Assembly: GCA_015183035.1 (NCBI GenBank) | Contig: JACZZP010000016.1 | Span: 1,550,001 to 1,614,000 of the forward strand | DNA length: 64,000 bases | Origin: Meloidogyne chitwoodi | Taxonomy: Eukaryota; Nematoda; Chromadorea; Rhabditida; Meloidogynidae | Reading direction: 5' to 3' | Shown here: piece after piece, positions 22,295 through 36,250 of the stretch | How the letters are laid out: every line of letters starts with the position of its first letter | Position numbering within the stretch: the stretch's first letter is position 1 | Position numbers and translations under genes: made by a program | The notes under the pieces: model-generated | The model's database searches: none | What the model saw: the letters and a program-made list of their open reading frames with translations, nothing else | Told to the model about the DNA's origin: nothing

Positions 22295-25200
22295 ATGGTG
22301 TTGGAATGTTGTATAGCTGTTGTAAGAATTAAGCCTGAAGCTTTAACTCAATTAGAAAAAATAAAATTTAATAAACAACAAAAACTTTATAAAGAACAAA
22401 TTGAAGAGGAAAAAGATGAATTTTTTGGTCCAGCAGATTTTGATGTTTTAATGTCAGTCCCACCACCTCCACTTTTTACATTTGGACCTTGTTCTTCATC
22501 ACAAATACAAATTGAACATCAATCAGTAGAATTACCTAAATGTTGGACTTTACCCAATGAAAAAGCAGTTGATGCTGCTTTGAGATTTTTTGGGGATTTA
22601 GATAAGTTGGTAAAATAATTTTATTATTTTTTTATTTTAAATTTATTCTTTTTTAATTTCAGTCAATTTATCACCAAAGCTTTTCATATTCCTCCTTCAA
22701 GGTCTGATCATTTAAAAATTCCTCTATCATCTTCATCATCATTATTTTCATTACAACAATCTCCTAATATTTTATTTATTCCAATAATTCCTTCAGAAAG
22801 TTCTCCTTTTCCAAAAATTAATCAAAGATTTGAATTTTGCCCTTTTGCTACTGTTTTACATGCAGCAATGAATTATGATTATTCTTTAGTAGAATCTTTA
22901 TCACAAAATTTAATTTTAAGAATTGGTGAATGGCTAAGTTTAGAACAATGTAAATTTGGATCTTCTTTTATTTATTCATTATTTATTGGACCTAATTTTA
23001 ATTCAAAAAGAACATTACTTCATTCTGTGCTTTCTAATGAGAGGTCTTCTCTAAGAATTGCAAGTTGTCAAAGGTGAGGACAAGTTTTTGTTGCAGATGT
23101 TAGAGATGGCAATTTTAGAAAGGTCGTTTCAGTGCCTTCGGACACTCATAAAAAATGACTATATTTTGCCCTTTTAGTATTAAATGCTTCTAATAAGTCC
23201 CAATAGCAACCATTCTATTATACAATAGGAATTCCAATATATAAGCCCCATTCTTCCAGTGATTTTTTGGAATTTCCTTTCCATCCAAAAATATTATTTT
23301 AAAATTTTTATTTCTCTTTCAGAACATTAAGCATAGAGAAAGAGAATGATGATGAAAAACAAAAAACAAAAATAGAATCTTCAATTAATATTAAATTAAA
23401 AACAGAAACTTGTCAAACAGATAATAATGAACAAATTTTTATTAATCCTCTTTTTGGAAAAAATATTCAAACTAAAAGGAGAAGAACGGTAATCTTTAAA
23501 ATGTTTAGAAATTCCCAAAAAAATATTTATAGGCCCCTAAATATTTTGTTAAATGTAGAAGGAATGATTTTGCTCCATCAAATCAACATCGATGTACAAA
23601 CTTATTTAATAAAGAACAAGAATATTCAAAAACAGAATTTTGGGAAGATCAACAATATCCTGTTTTTGATGGAAATTTAGAGAATTCCCTTAGCCATAAA
23701 AGAATAAAAGTTCACCTTTTTAAAGGATATTCACTACAAGTTGAGGTTGATGATATTAATAATATAACAGCTGGAGAATTAAGAACTAAAATATTACAAA
23801 TGGAAGGATTGGAACATTCATTAAGAGAGAGTGCTGAACAAATTTTTGCCATTTGGCTAGTCGATTCTAGGCTAAGTAATTAAATATATAAATATTATTA
23901 GAAACTTTTTATGTTTAATTGGGATAGCTGTGAGAGTTTTTAGCTTATTAGACTAAATTAGAGAGTTTGGGATATCTGAAGATGTAGGCTAATTTGGAAG
24001 TAAAGCCTGAATATTGAATAAAAAATAAAAAAGAGAAGAAAATTTTATAAAAAACATATATCAAATTTTCATTAAATTTTTTCTAAAATATTTTTTAATT
24101 TTTCTAAAGGTTTACAATTAAAAGCTGAACAAAAAGTGCAAATTCACCTTAATAAATGGGAAGAACATTTAAATAAATTTGGAAATAAATTAAAAGATGA
24201 GCATTTATCTGAACAAAATGATCGAGTACGTGTTATGTTGAAAAGGGATGCAAGGACACTTTTAAATTATGAACAAATTCTGGTAAGATTTTTTCGTTTC
24301 CAGACATTTAGTCAACAGAAATTGCACGACATTTCGTCCCAACGGCAAAAAATCGGGGGCTCGGGTAAACGAAATGTAGTTTTTTTTGACGTAGAGGCGA
24401 AATATCATGCAATTTTGTTCAAATTTGAGTACTAAAAAACTTTTCTTATATTTTCCAGTTGAGTCTCTTAGATTTTAATTGAGTCATAAAAGGGAAAAAA
24501 TATTTATTTATTGGCAGTAAAAATAATTTTAAATAAAAAAATATTAAAGTTTTAAAAAATAAAGTATTAAAGCGTTTAAATAATTAAAATAAATAAATAC
24601 ATTTTATTCTAATTAATTCTTCTTCTTTCTTTAAACTCTTCTTCTCCAATAATATTAATATATCTTAAAATTAAAATTGTTGTTAATAAAAATGCAAAGA
24701 CTGTCCATAATCCATAGACTTGTCTATTTCCTCCTGAAACACAGCCATCTTCTTGACATCCATTTGTACAAACCTAAAAATATTGAAAAAAATTTTATCC
24801 CAATTTTTTTACCTCAACAACGAGAGGACCAGTTTCTCTACGTCGATTACTAGTGGCTGATTGTCCAACATTAATATCTGTTCCCGTACCCCCAAAAAAG
24901 TGACGTTTTGCTCTTCGAAGGGATTTATAGAGAGTACAGCCACTAATCTCATTTTCAGTTCCACATCTTCTTTCAGTTACAGTTATAACTAAATTATTTA
25001 AATATAAATAAATTAAATTGTTTATATATAAATACCTCCAGATTGTTTATAATAACTATAAATACAATGAGTATGTGAAGTATTTAAACATTTTGTTGAA
25101 GGAATAAGTCCTCTTTGACAACGAGAAATGTGCCTTTCATTTTCTTCAGGGGAATACCAAAGTGTTTGTCTATCACATTGAATACATTCCAAAGATAATG

Positions 25201-28200
25201 CTTTTTAAAAAATAATAATAATTTTAATTAATTATTTAAATTAATTAAAATAAAAAGAACTAACCATTTTCTGGAATTTTTGCAAAAAATAAAATAAATA
25301 AAAATAAAATATAATATTGTTGTAAATATTTTTGAATTAAAACAATTAAATAAATTGGTTGTTGTATTTTATTATTATTCATTTCTTTATTTTATTTATT
25401 ACAAATTATTATTAAAGCATCGGAATGAAGAAAAAAATTATTTTTTTTCTTAATATGTATCTTCTTTTTTTTTTAATTTTCTTCCCTCTTGGCCAATGTT
25501 GGGAAAAAGCCTTTGGGGGCTTTATAAATAAATAAAAGTTCTGCCAATTTAAATAAATATATTTATTAGAATTAAAAAAGGATTAGCGGTAAGGAAATTG
25601 ATAATCCGCCGAAATTCGCGCCTCTGGCGAAATTGTAAGAATGAAAAAAATGGTTAATTTATGGAATGGGAAAAAAATTGGAGGAAGATGAGGTGCGGGA
25701 ATGAAGAAAAATAGGTAGAGGAAATTTTGAGGAGTACAAGAAAGGAAATTGAGTGAGAGGTGACAGAAGGGGGTGGGGGATGTTACGGCGCAGAAATTTT
25801 ATGGAGATTACTTATAAATAGACAATATTGCAAAGACTTATTTCTTTTAAAAATTTTATTTACAATCTCAATAGAATTACCCAAAATTTTGAAAATTTTT
25901 AGAATTTCTAGTTCTCAATTTCCAAAGTTATGGCCAAAAAAAAGTCATTTTTGAGAAAATTTAACATTTTTGGCCATAATTCCTCAAATATTTAACTAAA
26001 AATTCTGAAATTTTTAGAAGGGTTAGATAACATTATTTAGAGTATTTATATAATATTTAATTAATATAAATATTTATTTGCATATTTTTACAATTTTATA
26101 TAAGAATATATGTGCCTAAAGGTTACCGCGCCTAAACGTGTCAATCCCCCATTGGTAATAAGAAAATTAAAAAAATAAAAAGAAATTGGAGCACCAAAAA
26201 TGGACGTAGAATAACTAAAAATAGTCAAAAAAAAAGATGAATGCAAACAAAATGAGAAAATGAAAAAAGAAATTACAGCTTTAAAGGTGCAAATAATAAA
26301 AAGTAAAAAAGAGCTCACTACTTATTTAGGTAAATAGAGCTGTTCTTTGTAAAAATTATAAATTTGAAAATTGTTTTTAATAATTAAAATATTTTAAATT
26401 ATTTTTAAAAAATAAAAATAGGGAAACTAGCAAAATAATTATTCAAACAAAATCAGAATTTTAAAAAAAAATATCAGAATTTTTTACAGAAAAAATAATT
26501 TTTACAATATTTGTTGTAGACACTTTAAATTAAAGATTAAAAGATATAATCTAACCTTCCAAAGTGACATTTTGTCCCATAGAGAGAGGAGACTTTTGAG
26601 GGGAAAAATGATGTTAACCCTATTAAAAAATTTAAATTTAAATTTTTTAAATTAATTTTTATTAAAAATTCTCTTTTTAGGTTCGTAAAAGTCCAATAAT
26701 TCTTTCTTTATTATATGGAGAGGCAAAAGATCAATTTCTCAAAGGTATGCTTCCTTGTAATGATAAATATTATATTAAAATGGCTGCAATTATTTCACAA
26801 ATATTATTAAATGGATCAGAATTGCCACAAAATGTTGAGTGAGTTTATTTTATTAAAAAAAATTAAAAAACAAAATTTATCTCACAAACAAGACAATTAA
26901 CCCAAATAATATTTAATAATAGGGGAAATCAAAAGAAAAATAAAGGAGGGAAATAGGAAAAAAATTTAAAAAAATCAGTGTAAAATAAAGGTAAAAATTT
27001 AGTATTTTTTGGAAAATTATTATTTAATTTAATAATAATAAATTATTTTTTAAATTAATTTTTGTCAATTTTATAAAGAAAAATTAGATTAATAAAAAGA
27101 CTCTCTTTATTAAATATTGTTTTTAAAATTCAGAAATTGCCAAATAAATAAATAAATAAATATTTAATTTTCTTCTCTTTATTATGTCAGTAAAATAAAA
27201 TAATAAAATAATTATTATTGACCCTTTTTGGTTATACAAATTGTTAAAAATAAATTGAGGAAAAGGTTTTTTGAAAAGAGAAGAAGAAATTTCTTTTATT
27301 TATTTATTTTCTGCCAACCGATTTATTCTTCTTGAAGAAGAGTATTATATAGGTAATAGTAAATATACAATTGTTATAAGCAAAGGGATTTAGGTATGCG
27401 CAGAAAAAGGATTTTTGGGTATTTTGAAGATTTTATTTAAAAATATTTAAAAAGATATTAAAATTAAAAATATCATAAAATTTACTGAAAAATAATTTCT
27501 TAAAAAAATAAATAAATTTCCACTAATTTTATCCAAAAAAACTGAAAAAATGTACAATAAATATTAAAATAAAACAAACTTTTGGAATTATAAAATTTAA
27601 CAGAAAATTTTTTATAAAATTTTTTTTTCGATTTTTATAAGGACTCTTCCTCTTAAATAAATAAAAAATATTTAAATTACAATAATTAATATATGTATTT
27701 ATTATTTATTTAAAATAATAAATAATATAATAAATAATATATTTTTAAAAAATAAATTATTAAAAAAAAATAATTTTTGTAAAAATTCCCAAAGAGAAGT
27801 ATTATAAGTTTGGGGAATTGTTTTGTACAAAAAAGTCAACAATAAATTAAATTATTCAAAAAAGTCAAAAAATCCAAAAAATATGCCAAGGGGAAAGGAG
27901 TTGACTTTTTTGTATTTTTTGAATTAAATAAATAAATAAATATTGTTGTATAGCTGGGAAATGAATAAAAAATAAAGTAAATTCCCTAATAAATAAACAA
28001 TAAATATAACAAAGATAGGAAAAATTATTTAGAAATTAAAAAATCCAAAAATGGGTAAATTCTCTGAATAATTTATTTTTATCAAATTTTAAATTAAAAA
28101 TAGACAAAAAAGGAGAAAAACAAATAATAGAGAGGGAAAAGTAGAAATATAGTTATATATTAATTTTGAGAAATATTTTAATTTTCTATTTTATTAAGAA

Positions 28201-31200
28201 AATTAAAAAAATATATATTTTAATTATTTAATAAATAAATTTATTAAATAATCTCTCTATAATTTTTATAAATATAACCTTTTTTCGTAATATTTAATTT
28301 TTTTAAATCAAAAATGAAAAAATAAAATAATTTAAAGCCTTTTTAATCTTTTTTGCTTAAAAAAAGGTTTAAGGCACTTTAAAGTTAAAAAATATATTTA
28401 AGGAAAGGATATATTTATTTATTTATTTTTTGTTGAAAAGAAGCAAGCAAATAAATAAATAAATAAATAAATTCAAAGTAATTGCATCTTTTCCGGAGTG
28501 TTAAAAGTCAAAAAAGAGTAGAAGAGTAGAAGAGTAGAAGAAAAAATAAAAAGAGATTAGGAAAAGGAAAAAAAAAACTTTTTTATAAAAATAAAAATAA
28601 TAATAATTATTATATTAGTTAGATTATATATTTATTTATTAATATATATATATATAATACCTTTATATATTTTTTAGAAGATATTAAATCGCGCGTATCG
28701 CGTAAACCAAATGGTCCTTGAAAGTGTTAGAAAAAGTAACAAAAATAAAAAATAAAAAAGAAAAGGTTTAGAATGAGATATGTAAATGAAAATAAATTTT
28801 TAAATAAAATGAACAAAAATAAATTAAAAAAAATAATTTAAAAATTATAATATAATATAACATTACTAAACTCTGAAAAACTTGTAAAAGTACAATCAAA
28901 AAATTATTTTTTATAAAATTTTAGTAAAATAAAGTGGTGGGATTATCCAAAAATAATATTTTTTAATTAATTTTCTTATAAAATAATTTTCTTTCTTTTT
29001 TTACAGTATTTGTTTCTTGTCACGCATTTTACCTTTTTATTTAATTTCATCAGTTTCTAATTTAAAAATATTAAATTTATTTATTTATAAAATTAAATTG
29101 GCACGTAATTCTTTTACCAATTTAAATTTAATTCAACTACAATTAAATTTTCTTTCATTGTGTTGGTCACTTAATGTTTATGGATGTACTTATTTTAGTG
29201 GTTTTATGTTTATGGATAAGGTAAGAAGAAAAAGAAATTAATTTAAAAAATAATTAATTAATAAAAAATGTCCTTCTTATTAGAGAGTATTTTTTATTTA
29301 AATAATTTTGGTCAAATTAATTTATTTAAAGTATAAGGAATATTTAAATAGGAATAAAATTAACTTTAAATAAGACTGTCATTTTTGGCATTTTTTAAAC
29401 TTTATTTTAAATATTTAATAATATTTTTAATTATTTAAAATTTATGCCAAAATATTTAAAAATACTTAAAAATATATAAATAATATAAGAAAATAGTTTT
29501 AAGTAAAAAGAATGGTCAGTCAGTCCTTTAAGGCAAATTCCCACGTTTGAGTGGGGTGAAAGGAAATATATTTAAATAAATAAAATAAATTGATGGGGAA
29601 ATGTAAAAAAGAGAAAGTTTTATTAGAGAAAGTACATATACTTTTTGTTATTTTTATTTTTTAATTCTTTTATTTTCATTTATTTTCATTGGGGCGTGGA
29701 AATCCTTTTTGGCCTTTTTTCTATTTTTAAAGTGTTTTCCTTCCCTAAAAAGAAGAGAGAAAAGAAGAGAACTTTTAAAAGTTTGTTAAAGTAGAGAGAA
29801 GGATTTTAGTTAAAATACAAAATTTAATATATTTTAAAAAATAAATTTAAATTCCTTTGAGATTTTAAGCATTCCAAAAAAAGGTTTTAGTCCATTTTAA
29901 TTCGGGGAATTGTTTTTTCTGATCTTTTAATAATTACAGAGAACGGGAACCTCTACTTTGTTAAAAATATAAGATAATTAAACTTAGAGAATATAAAAAA
30001 TATTAAAAAAAAATATACCTATTTTCTTTTAAGCCTATAAAAATATATATTGGCCTAAATGATTGGGGAATGTCTATATTAACATTAAATAGTCATAAAC
30101 AAATAGCTGCTATTGAAATTGATAAATTGGAAATTAAATTTAATTTAACAAATAATTATTTTTTGGAAATTAATGGAAAAATAGGTGATAATGAATCTGA
30201 AGATTTTATTGTAACAATTAATACACAACAGGTATTTATTTAATTAAAGAGTTGTTAGGATAACATTTATTTTTATTCGTATAGAACCCCTAATTTGTAA
30301 TTTAATTATTATTTTTGTTTTCATTCATTTGTCCATTCTGACTTATATCAACTTTTCCTTTTTTTAAGATTTTAGAATAGTTAAACCTTAAAATTAATTA
30401 AATATATTACTCTCTTCAAATGAAATAAAGACTGAAAGAAATTACGGATTGACTGAAATCTTATCATTTTTGGTAATTATGTGTCCATCCCTTGTTAAAA
30501 TAAAAATATTTTTTTTTGGAAAAAGAATACAAAAAGAGTGCCATAAAAATACAAACAAATCTAATTATAATAAATAAATTAAATTATTATTTCTAAAAAA
30601 ATAACCTTGAGGGGGAGAAGGAAATTGATTGAAAAGAGGAAATATTTATTTATTTTGTTTGTTTGTTTTTGTGTTTGTTTGTTACCTTGATTTATTTTAG
30701 AAGATTAAAAAGGAAGGGGGGAAGAAAAAAAGAGTTTTGAGAAAAAAATGTTTTCTCTGTTGCGGACGACCGAATTTGGTGGCCAATTAGCCTAATGTAT
30801 AAAATCTTTTTTCTTTTAATTTTGAGGGGAGATATAAAAAAAATTAGAAATACATATAAGTAAATTTAAAATGAAAGAGGAAAGAATACCTATTTATTTA
30901 TTAGAAGAAAAGGCTTTAAAGGAGAAGGAAAGGGTTTCTTAGTTTAGGGGATAACAATAAGTAAAAGTAAAGGAGAGAATAATAATAAAAATAAAAATAA
31001 TATTTTAGGAGAACAATAATAACAAAAATAAAAATAAAATGAAAAGCTGATGAAAAAAGAAAGAATTATTTTGTATAAAAAAGTTCATTGTAAAATATTT
31101 TAAAATAACGCGCGGCAGGGAAGAAAATAGGTAAATATATTGTTACAAATATTATTATTATTAAATATTATAAGAAAGAAAAAAGAAATAAATGATGTTA

Positions 31201-32509
31201 GAGGAAGTGGATTTATAACTAATCAGTGTTATTTTAGATGATATAATTAAAGTCATAAATGAACATAGGGATAAAGAAAAATTTGAAAAGGGGGTTGGTT
31301 TACAGCCAAAACTGGCTAAACATATTCTTAATTTTTAAAAACATTTTGGTATAAAAATTAAAAAAAAAGTAAAAATTACCTACTATACAGGGTTGAATCG
31401 AAATTGGAAAAAGTTCGAAATAGAAATTTTTTAATTTCGCGAAATCGAAATAATTCGAAAGAAAAACCTCGAAATTCGAAATCGAAATTTCGTCTCAACC
31501 CTGCTACTATAACCTTTCCTTTTTATTAGAATTAAATATTTTTTTTGTGATTCTCCTTTGTTTTAATCAAAAGTATAAACTATAATTTAAAAAATTAAGA
31601 AAAACAAACAAAAAAGTGTTTAATGTATTTACTGAACAGGTGATGGGATGATGGGATGAGATATATATTAAGTTGCACATGAATAGGATAGAAAATGAAC
31701 AGAAAAAAATAAGAAAAAAAATTGGAAAGAGAGAAATAAAACCGGAAAGAAAAAGAAGGGAAAAAGGTAAGATGAGGGACAGCTGTGCTTTTCAGCTTAC
31801 TTCCTAGAGCGAACGGCACACTTACCTAAAATTGAATGGCTCAATCTGCCGTAAAATTGGCTATGGAGACAGGGCATGAGATCCTTTCCTTATATTTTTT
31901 CTCTTTTTTTATTCATTGGTCACGAAGAGGGGAATTATAAGAGGGAAAATTTTGGGAAGAAATTATGAGGAAAACACAGCAATTACATAATATATAATAT
32001 ATTTAATGAAAGGATTGAAAATATTAACCTAAAATTGGAGTTTTTATTGATTTAAAGATGACTTTTAAACATTATATATATATCCCGTTTGTTTTTTTTT
32101 AATTTTCCCCCTTTAAAATAAATTTAAATATTATCCCTCTATAAGTAAACTGAAAAAGGAATTATTTACAAAGAGTGAGAGTTAATGAATGATCTAAAAA
32201 AGCTTGTTTAGCAAAAAAATTTCGTTCATTCTGAACAAAAAGGTGATACCTTACAGCCTACTTATAGTGTGTAAGGAACATATAAAAGTCAGAGTGAGTT
32301 TATATTGAATTCTTTCATCTACTAATTTTGGAATTTGAGTATTTTTCCATTTTATTTAACCTAACAAAATTAAAGTTAAAAAAACAATTTATTATTTAAT
32401 TATATTTAAATATATATTTTTTTAGGCCCAGCTTATCAACAATTTATTTAAGCAATTAAAACTTAGAACTCAGTCAACCAAAACATTATTAGGAAAAAAA
32501 ATATATTAA
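22295..32509 (+). CDS. kri-1: KRIT1 / KRI-1 homologue (FERM protein, apparently without ankyrin repeats)
   Basis: Scaffold of the cerebral-cavernous-malformation type; in C. elegans KRI-1 acts in germline-longevity and apoptosis signalling. The N-terminal exons match the KRIT1 amino-terminal (Nudix-like) domain (CCIAVVRIKPEALTQLE; LFIPIIPSESSPF; CPFATVLHAAMNYD). INPLFG near 23440 corresponds to KRIT1 NPLFG. The FERM domain follows: IFAIWLVDSRLSLQLKAEQK, VMLKRDARTLLNYEQIL, LLYGEAKDQFLKGMLP, LCWSLNVYGCTYFSGFMF, KIYIGLNDWGMSILTLNSHK. The final exon encodes AQLINNLFKQLKLR to a stop at 32507. Only about 100 codons separate NPLFG from FERM, too few for the four ankyrin repeats of KRIT1. Exons 2 to 9 join in phase; exon 1 (to about 22609) and exon 2 (from 22663) do not, so that junction is unresolved. 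Introns are long for this window and contain a nested gene. Confidence 0.85.
24320..24414. repeat. Dispersed foldback repeat, copy 1
   Basis: About 95 bp with imperfect inverted ends: AATTGCACGACATTTCG at the left and (reversed) AATTGCATGATATTTCG at the right, 15 of 17 matching. A second copy in opposite orientation lies at 45199-45289, sharing ACGGCAAAAAATCG-type and CGAAATGTAGTTTTTT-type blocks. Located just inside the KRI-1 intron after the exon ending near 24282. Confidence 0.65.
24609..25382 (-). CDS. Ly6/uPAR-like membrane-anchored protein, nested in a kri-1 intron
   Basis: Small cell-surface protein. The ATG at 25382 opens a hydrophobic leader (LQQYYILFLFILFFAKIPEN). After an intron the cysteine-rich ectodomain runs LECIQCDRQTLWYSPEENER, CQRGLIPSTKCLNTSHTHC, RRCGTENEISGC and VCTNGCQEDGC. 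The C-terminal LWTVFAFLLTTILIL is a transmembrane helix (or GPI-type tail) followed by a charged end (IIGEEEFKERRRIN). LxCxxC and the paired cysteines fit the three-finger Ly6/uPAR family seen in many nematode surface proteins. At least four exons with GT-AG boundaries; stop at 24609. It is antisense to the host gene and lies wholly within the intron 24283-26675. Confidence 0.75.
31388..31503. mobile_element. hAT-like MITE made of TTCGAAAT / ATTTCGAA words
   Basis: 116 bp in a kri-1 intron. The ends CAGGGTTGA and TCAACCCTG are inverted, and a perfect 8-bp direct repeat CTACTATA flanks the element (31380-31387 and 31504-31511). The interior is CGAAAT/ATTTCG repeated in both orientations. CAGGGTTG termini and an 8-bp duplication are hAT features. 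Confidence 0.78.
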
Positions 32510-35500
32510 TTATTATAAATAAAAATTATATTTTTATTTATTTTTGTTATTATTTATTTAAATAATTTTATTAAATTTTGAGTGTTTTTATTTTATTTTT
32601 ATAAAAATAAATTTTAATAATTTGAAGAGATTTAATATATTTTTATTTAATATATGTTCTTTTACATTTTATTGCCACATTTATAATAAAAATAATAATA
32701 ATATTGTGACCAAATGCGTGACCAATTGAAAATTAAAAGAAAAGCAAAAGATTTACTACTACAATATTGCCAAAATATATTAAAAAAGAGAGAAAAGAAA
32801 ATGCAAAATTGAAAAATAAAAATAATTATTTAAAATATTTAAATAATTATTTTATAGCAAAAAATATATAAATATTTGTATAAGTAAAGTTAAATAAATA
32901 AATTGAAAAATAAAATAAAAATAAATCCAAATTATTTTTTAGTTTTTTTGCTATAAAAAATAAAAATAAATTTTTTTATTATTTATATTTCAAAAGGTTA
33001 GTGTACTAATTCCCGTCTAATTTATGTTTGTTACTCGAAACTTTTTTTTTTATGAGAAAAATTAAAAATAAAGACTTAATAATTATAATTAATTAATAAA
33101 TAAAAATACACATTATTTTTAAAAAAACATTATTGCTTTGTTTAGTAATATTTCTAACAGAAAATAATTTATTTTTAAATTAATTAAATATAAAAATTAT
33201 TTTTTAAAAAATATTCCAAGTAAAAATACATTTAATTATTTAAAAAAAGGGTCATGGTCATCATCAAAAATAAATAAATAATAATTAATTATCCTTTCGG
33301 TATATTAACAAAAACAAAGCCGGAAAACACAAAAAAAACGGATACATATTTATAAAAAAATTATTATAAGGACAAAAAAGAAATACCGCTAAAAAATAAA
33401 ATAAAGGGAGAGACAATGGAGTAGAAAATAGAGGAATTTAATTATTTTAAATAATAATAAATAAATAAATAAAAATATTTTTTATTGTTATTTTTAGGTT
33501 TTTTAAACATTATTTATTTTTTTATTCTAATAGAAGGGCAATTTTTATTTAATTTTGAAAAACAGAAAATAAATTATAGACAGGAGAGGGTTAAAAATTA
33601 AAATAATCATTGAGACTTTATTTTAAAAAATAATAATAATATAAGCAAGAAAAAAGGAATTTTTATTTAAAAATGTTGAAAAATAAAAGGAAAATAAATA
33701 GAAAAAATGTGAGGATGGAAATGAGGAAATAAACAATAAATAAAAAAATAGGGAGATATTTTGGTATTTTTTGTTTAAAAAATTTAATAAATATATATTT
33801 TATTTAAAAATTCAAAATAAAGGGAATTTAGGGAAATTATAATACAAGGATATATTCACTCATTTAAGGTAACCCTAAAACTCTAACTTTATAGAAAAAA
33901 TAAAATTCTCCATAGAGTTTACCCATTAAGAGGAATACTTTTTTTACATTATTACCTTTTAAGTTTTAATCCCCTCTCTTTCACTTATTCCAAAAAAAAA
34001 CAATTTTTTGTCTCCAATCAAAAATGTGCCAATACCTCATTAATAGGCACTATTATTTTTTTAAATAAATAAAAAAACCTTTATTTTATTTAAAATTTTC
34101 CTCTCTATTGATTTATCTGTCAACGGCAAACAACAAAAACTATAAAAAATAAATAAATATTTAGTGGCTGTCTCACTCACCAATTAAGCCAAAAATGGCT
34201 ATATAATAAAGCTAAAAGAGATAGTAGATATGTAGATATTTATTTATTTTTATTTTTTTAAAGGAAAGAAAGCCTTCAAACAGATGTAGTAGTACACCCT
34301 CTAATACAACTAATTGGAATTTCCTCTTTTCTTGTTTTTGTTGGTTTCTTGAAAAGATGGGCAATAAAAAAAGGAAAAAGTGAAAAAAAAGTAAATGTGC
34401 CTGTTAGAATTATTTTTAATTTTTTAAAAAATAATATTTTAAAAATTAAATAAAAATAATATTATTAAAATTAAAAAAGATTGGAAATATCTTCTAAAGA
34501 GTTTACATTTTATTATTTTTGAAAAATATAAATTAATTTAATAAAAGCTTATTATTAGTCTTTAAAACTTTTACTTTTATTCTCAATGAGAGAGAGAGAG
34601 GAATTTATTTTTAAATAAAATAAATTTATATTTTATTAATTTAATTATTTATAATTAAATATATATTATTCTTTAATATTTTTAAATAATTTTTATTTAA
34701 AAGAGAGAAATATATATTTATTTTTAAATTTAAGGAAAAATTAATTTTCTTAAAGAAATTAAATAAAAAAGAAAAATAAACATTTTCTTCACAGGTAGAT
34801 TAATTAATTATTCTTTTATTTTTTAAATAAAAATAAATAATTTGTTAAAATAAAAAAAGTATAAAAGAGAAGAATCGATGCCTTAATGCGCAATAAATAA
34901 ATAAATAAATTTAGTTACTAATTTTAGTAACTAAAGGTAAAAATAATTTTAAATATTTTTGCAATTAATGGAGTATTATTTAAATAATTTTTAAAAATAT
35001 TTTAGAATTTTTAAAAAATTTTAATAATTTTATTTGTACATATTATAGTTATTAAATATTTATAAACAAATATTTTTTAATATATTTTTATTTTATAATA
35101 AAAATATATTTATTTATATATCAATTAAAAAGCTCAGAATCTAAGCTTTTTAATTAAATTAAGAAATCAGAGATGCTACCATTTAAAAAAAGTTAAGGTT
35201 AAAAAACAGTTAAACTCAAAATTGTAAATAAAATAATTTTAAATATTAAAAAATAAAATTTTAATAAAAATAAGTTAAAGAATCAATAAGGTTTTCGATA
35301 AATATAGAATTTCTAAATTTTATTTAAAAATTATAGATTATTAAATTACAATTAATTTACCTAAATTTAAATTAACTAAAAAAATTATTTAATTTTTTCC
35401 ATAATTTTTAAATTTGTATTTGACAATTATATTATTTTAATTTAAATTAAATTAAATTAAATTAATTTTACTTTATCTAATTTTTTAATTAATATATTAA

Positions 35501-36250
35501 TGTTTATATTATATTAATTAATTTTCTGTTTTAAAAAAATGGCCGAGAATATAATAATAATAATAATAAATATATATTTTATTTTGGATAATTAAACTAA
35601 TGCATTTTTTGGATTTATAAAAAATGTTATAAAATAATAATAATAAAATAATGATTAATGGAATATATTTATTTTAATTTTATTTTAAAAATATAATGGA
35701 TGATTTAATTTATTTTTAAATTTTATTGAGAAATAAATAAAACTTTTTTTAATGGAAATAATTGGTTAAAATAAATAAATATTATTTAATAAAAATTTAA
35801 AAAAAATTATAGTTATTATTTTCAAAAAAAAAAAATAAAATAAAATAATATGTATAATTAATTATAATTTTAATAATAAAATAACAAACATTATTAATTA
35901 ATTTTAAATAAAAATTTAAATAAATAAATAAATATTATAAAAAACGTAATAAATATTAATAAAAATATTGGTCATCTTTTTCTTTGTTTAAAAAAATTTG
36001 TTTTTATATTTAAACCCTCCAGGGATATTTTTTTAGTATTTTAATGTTTTTTCTTTCTTTTCTTTTAGTAAATAAATAAAGAAGAAAGATTATTATTATT
36101 TACATATGTATGTAATTATTTATTATTTTTAGTAAAAAAAGGAGGATTAAAAATTTCTTTTTTTGAATAAAGTCATCAAAGAAACTAAAGTTTAAAAAAA
36201 ATAAATTTATTTAAAATAAAATAATTATAATAATTTTTTAATTAATTAAT
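32510..36250. other. Gene-free AT-rich region
   Basis: About 3.7 kb of extremely AT-rich sequence with AAAT and AAT microsatellite runs (for example near 33460, 34895 and 35560). No open frame with coding character, no RNA gene and no inverted repeat with target duplication was recognised. Confidence 0.65.

Noticed and set aside
25920..25985. Hairpin TTATGGCCAAAAA / TTTTTGGCCATAA in a kri-1 intron
   Set aside because: Good short inverted repeat but no flank duplication or second copy found, so not called as an element.
26088..26318. Hydrophobic minus-strand frame in a kri-1 intron
   Set aside because: Low-complexity Phe/Ser-rich translation of T-rich DNA; no start context and no homology recognised.
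28440..28470. Possible CRISPR- or satellite-like array from repeated AAAT units
   Set aside because: Simple tetranucleotide microsatellite; no spacers. Similar runs occur throughout the AT-rich regions.
31595..31819. Minus-strand frame of about 74 residues in a kri-1 intron
   Set aside because: Composition reflects purine-rich DNA on the plus strand; no domain, no partner exons.
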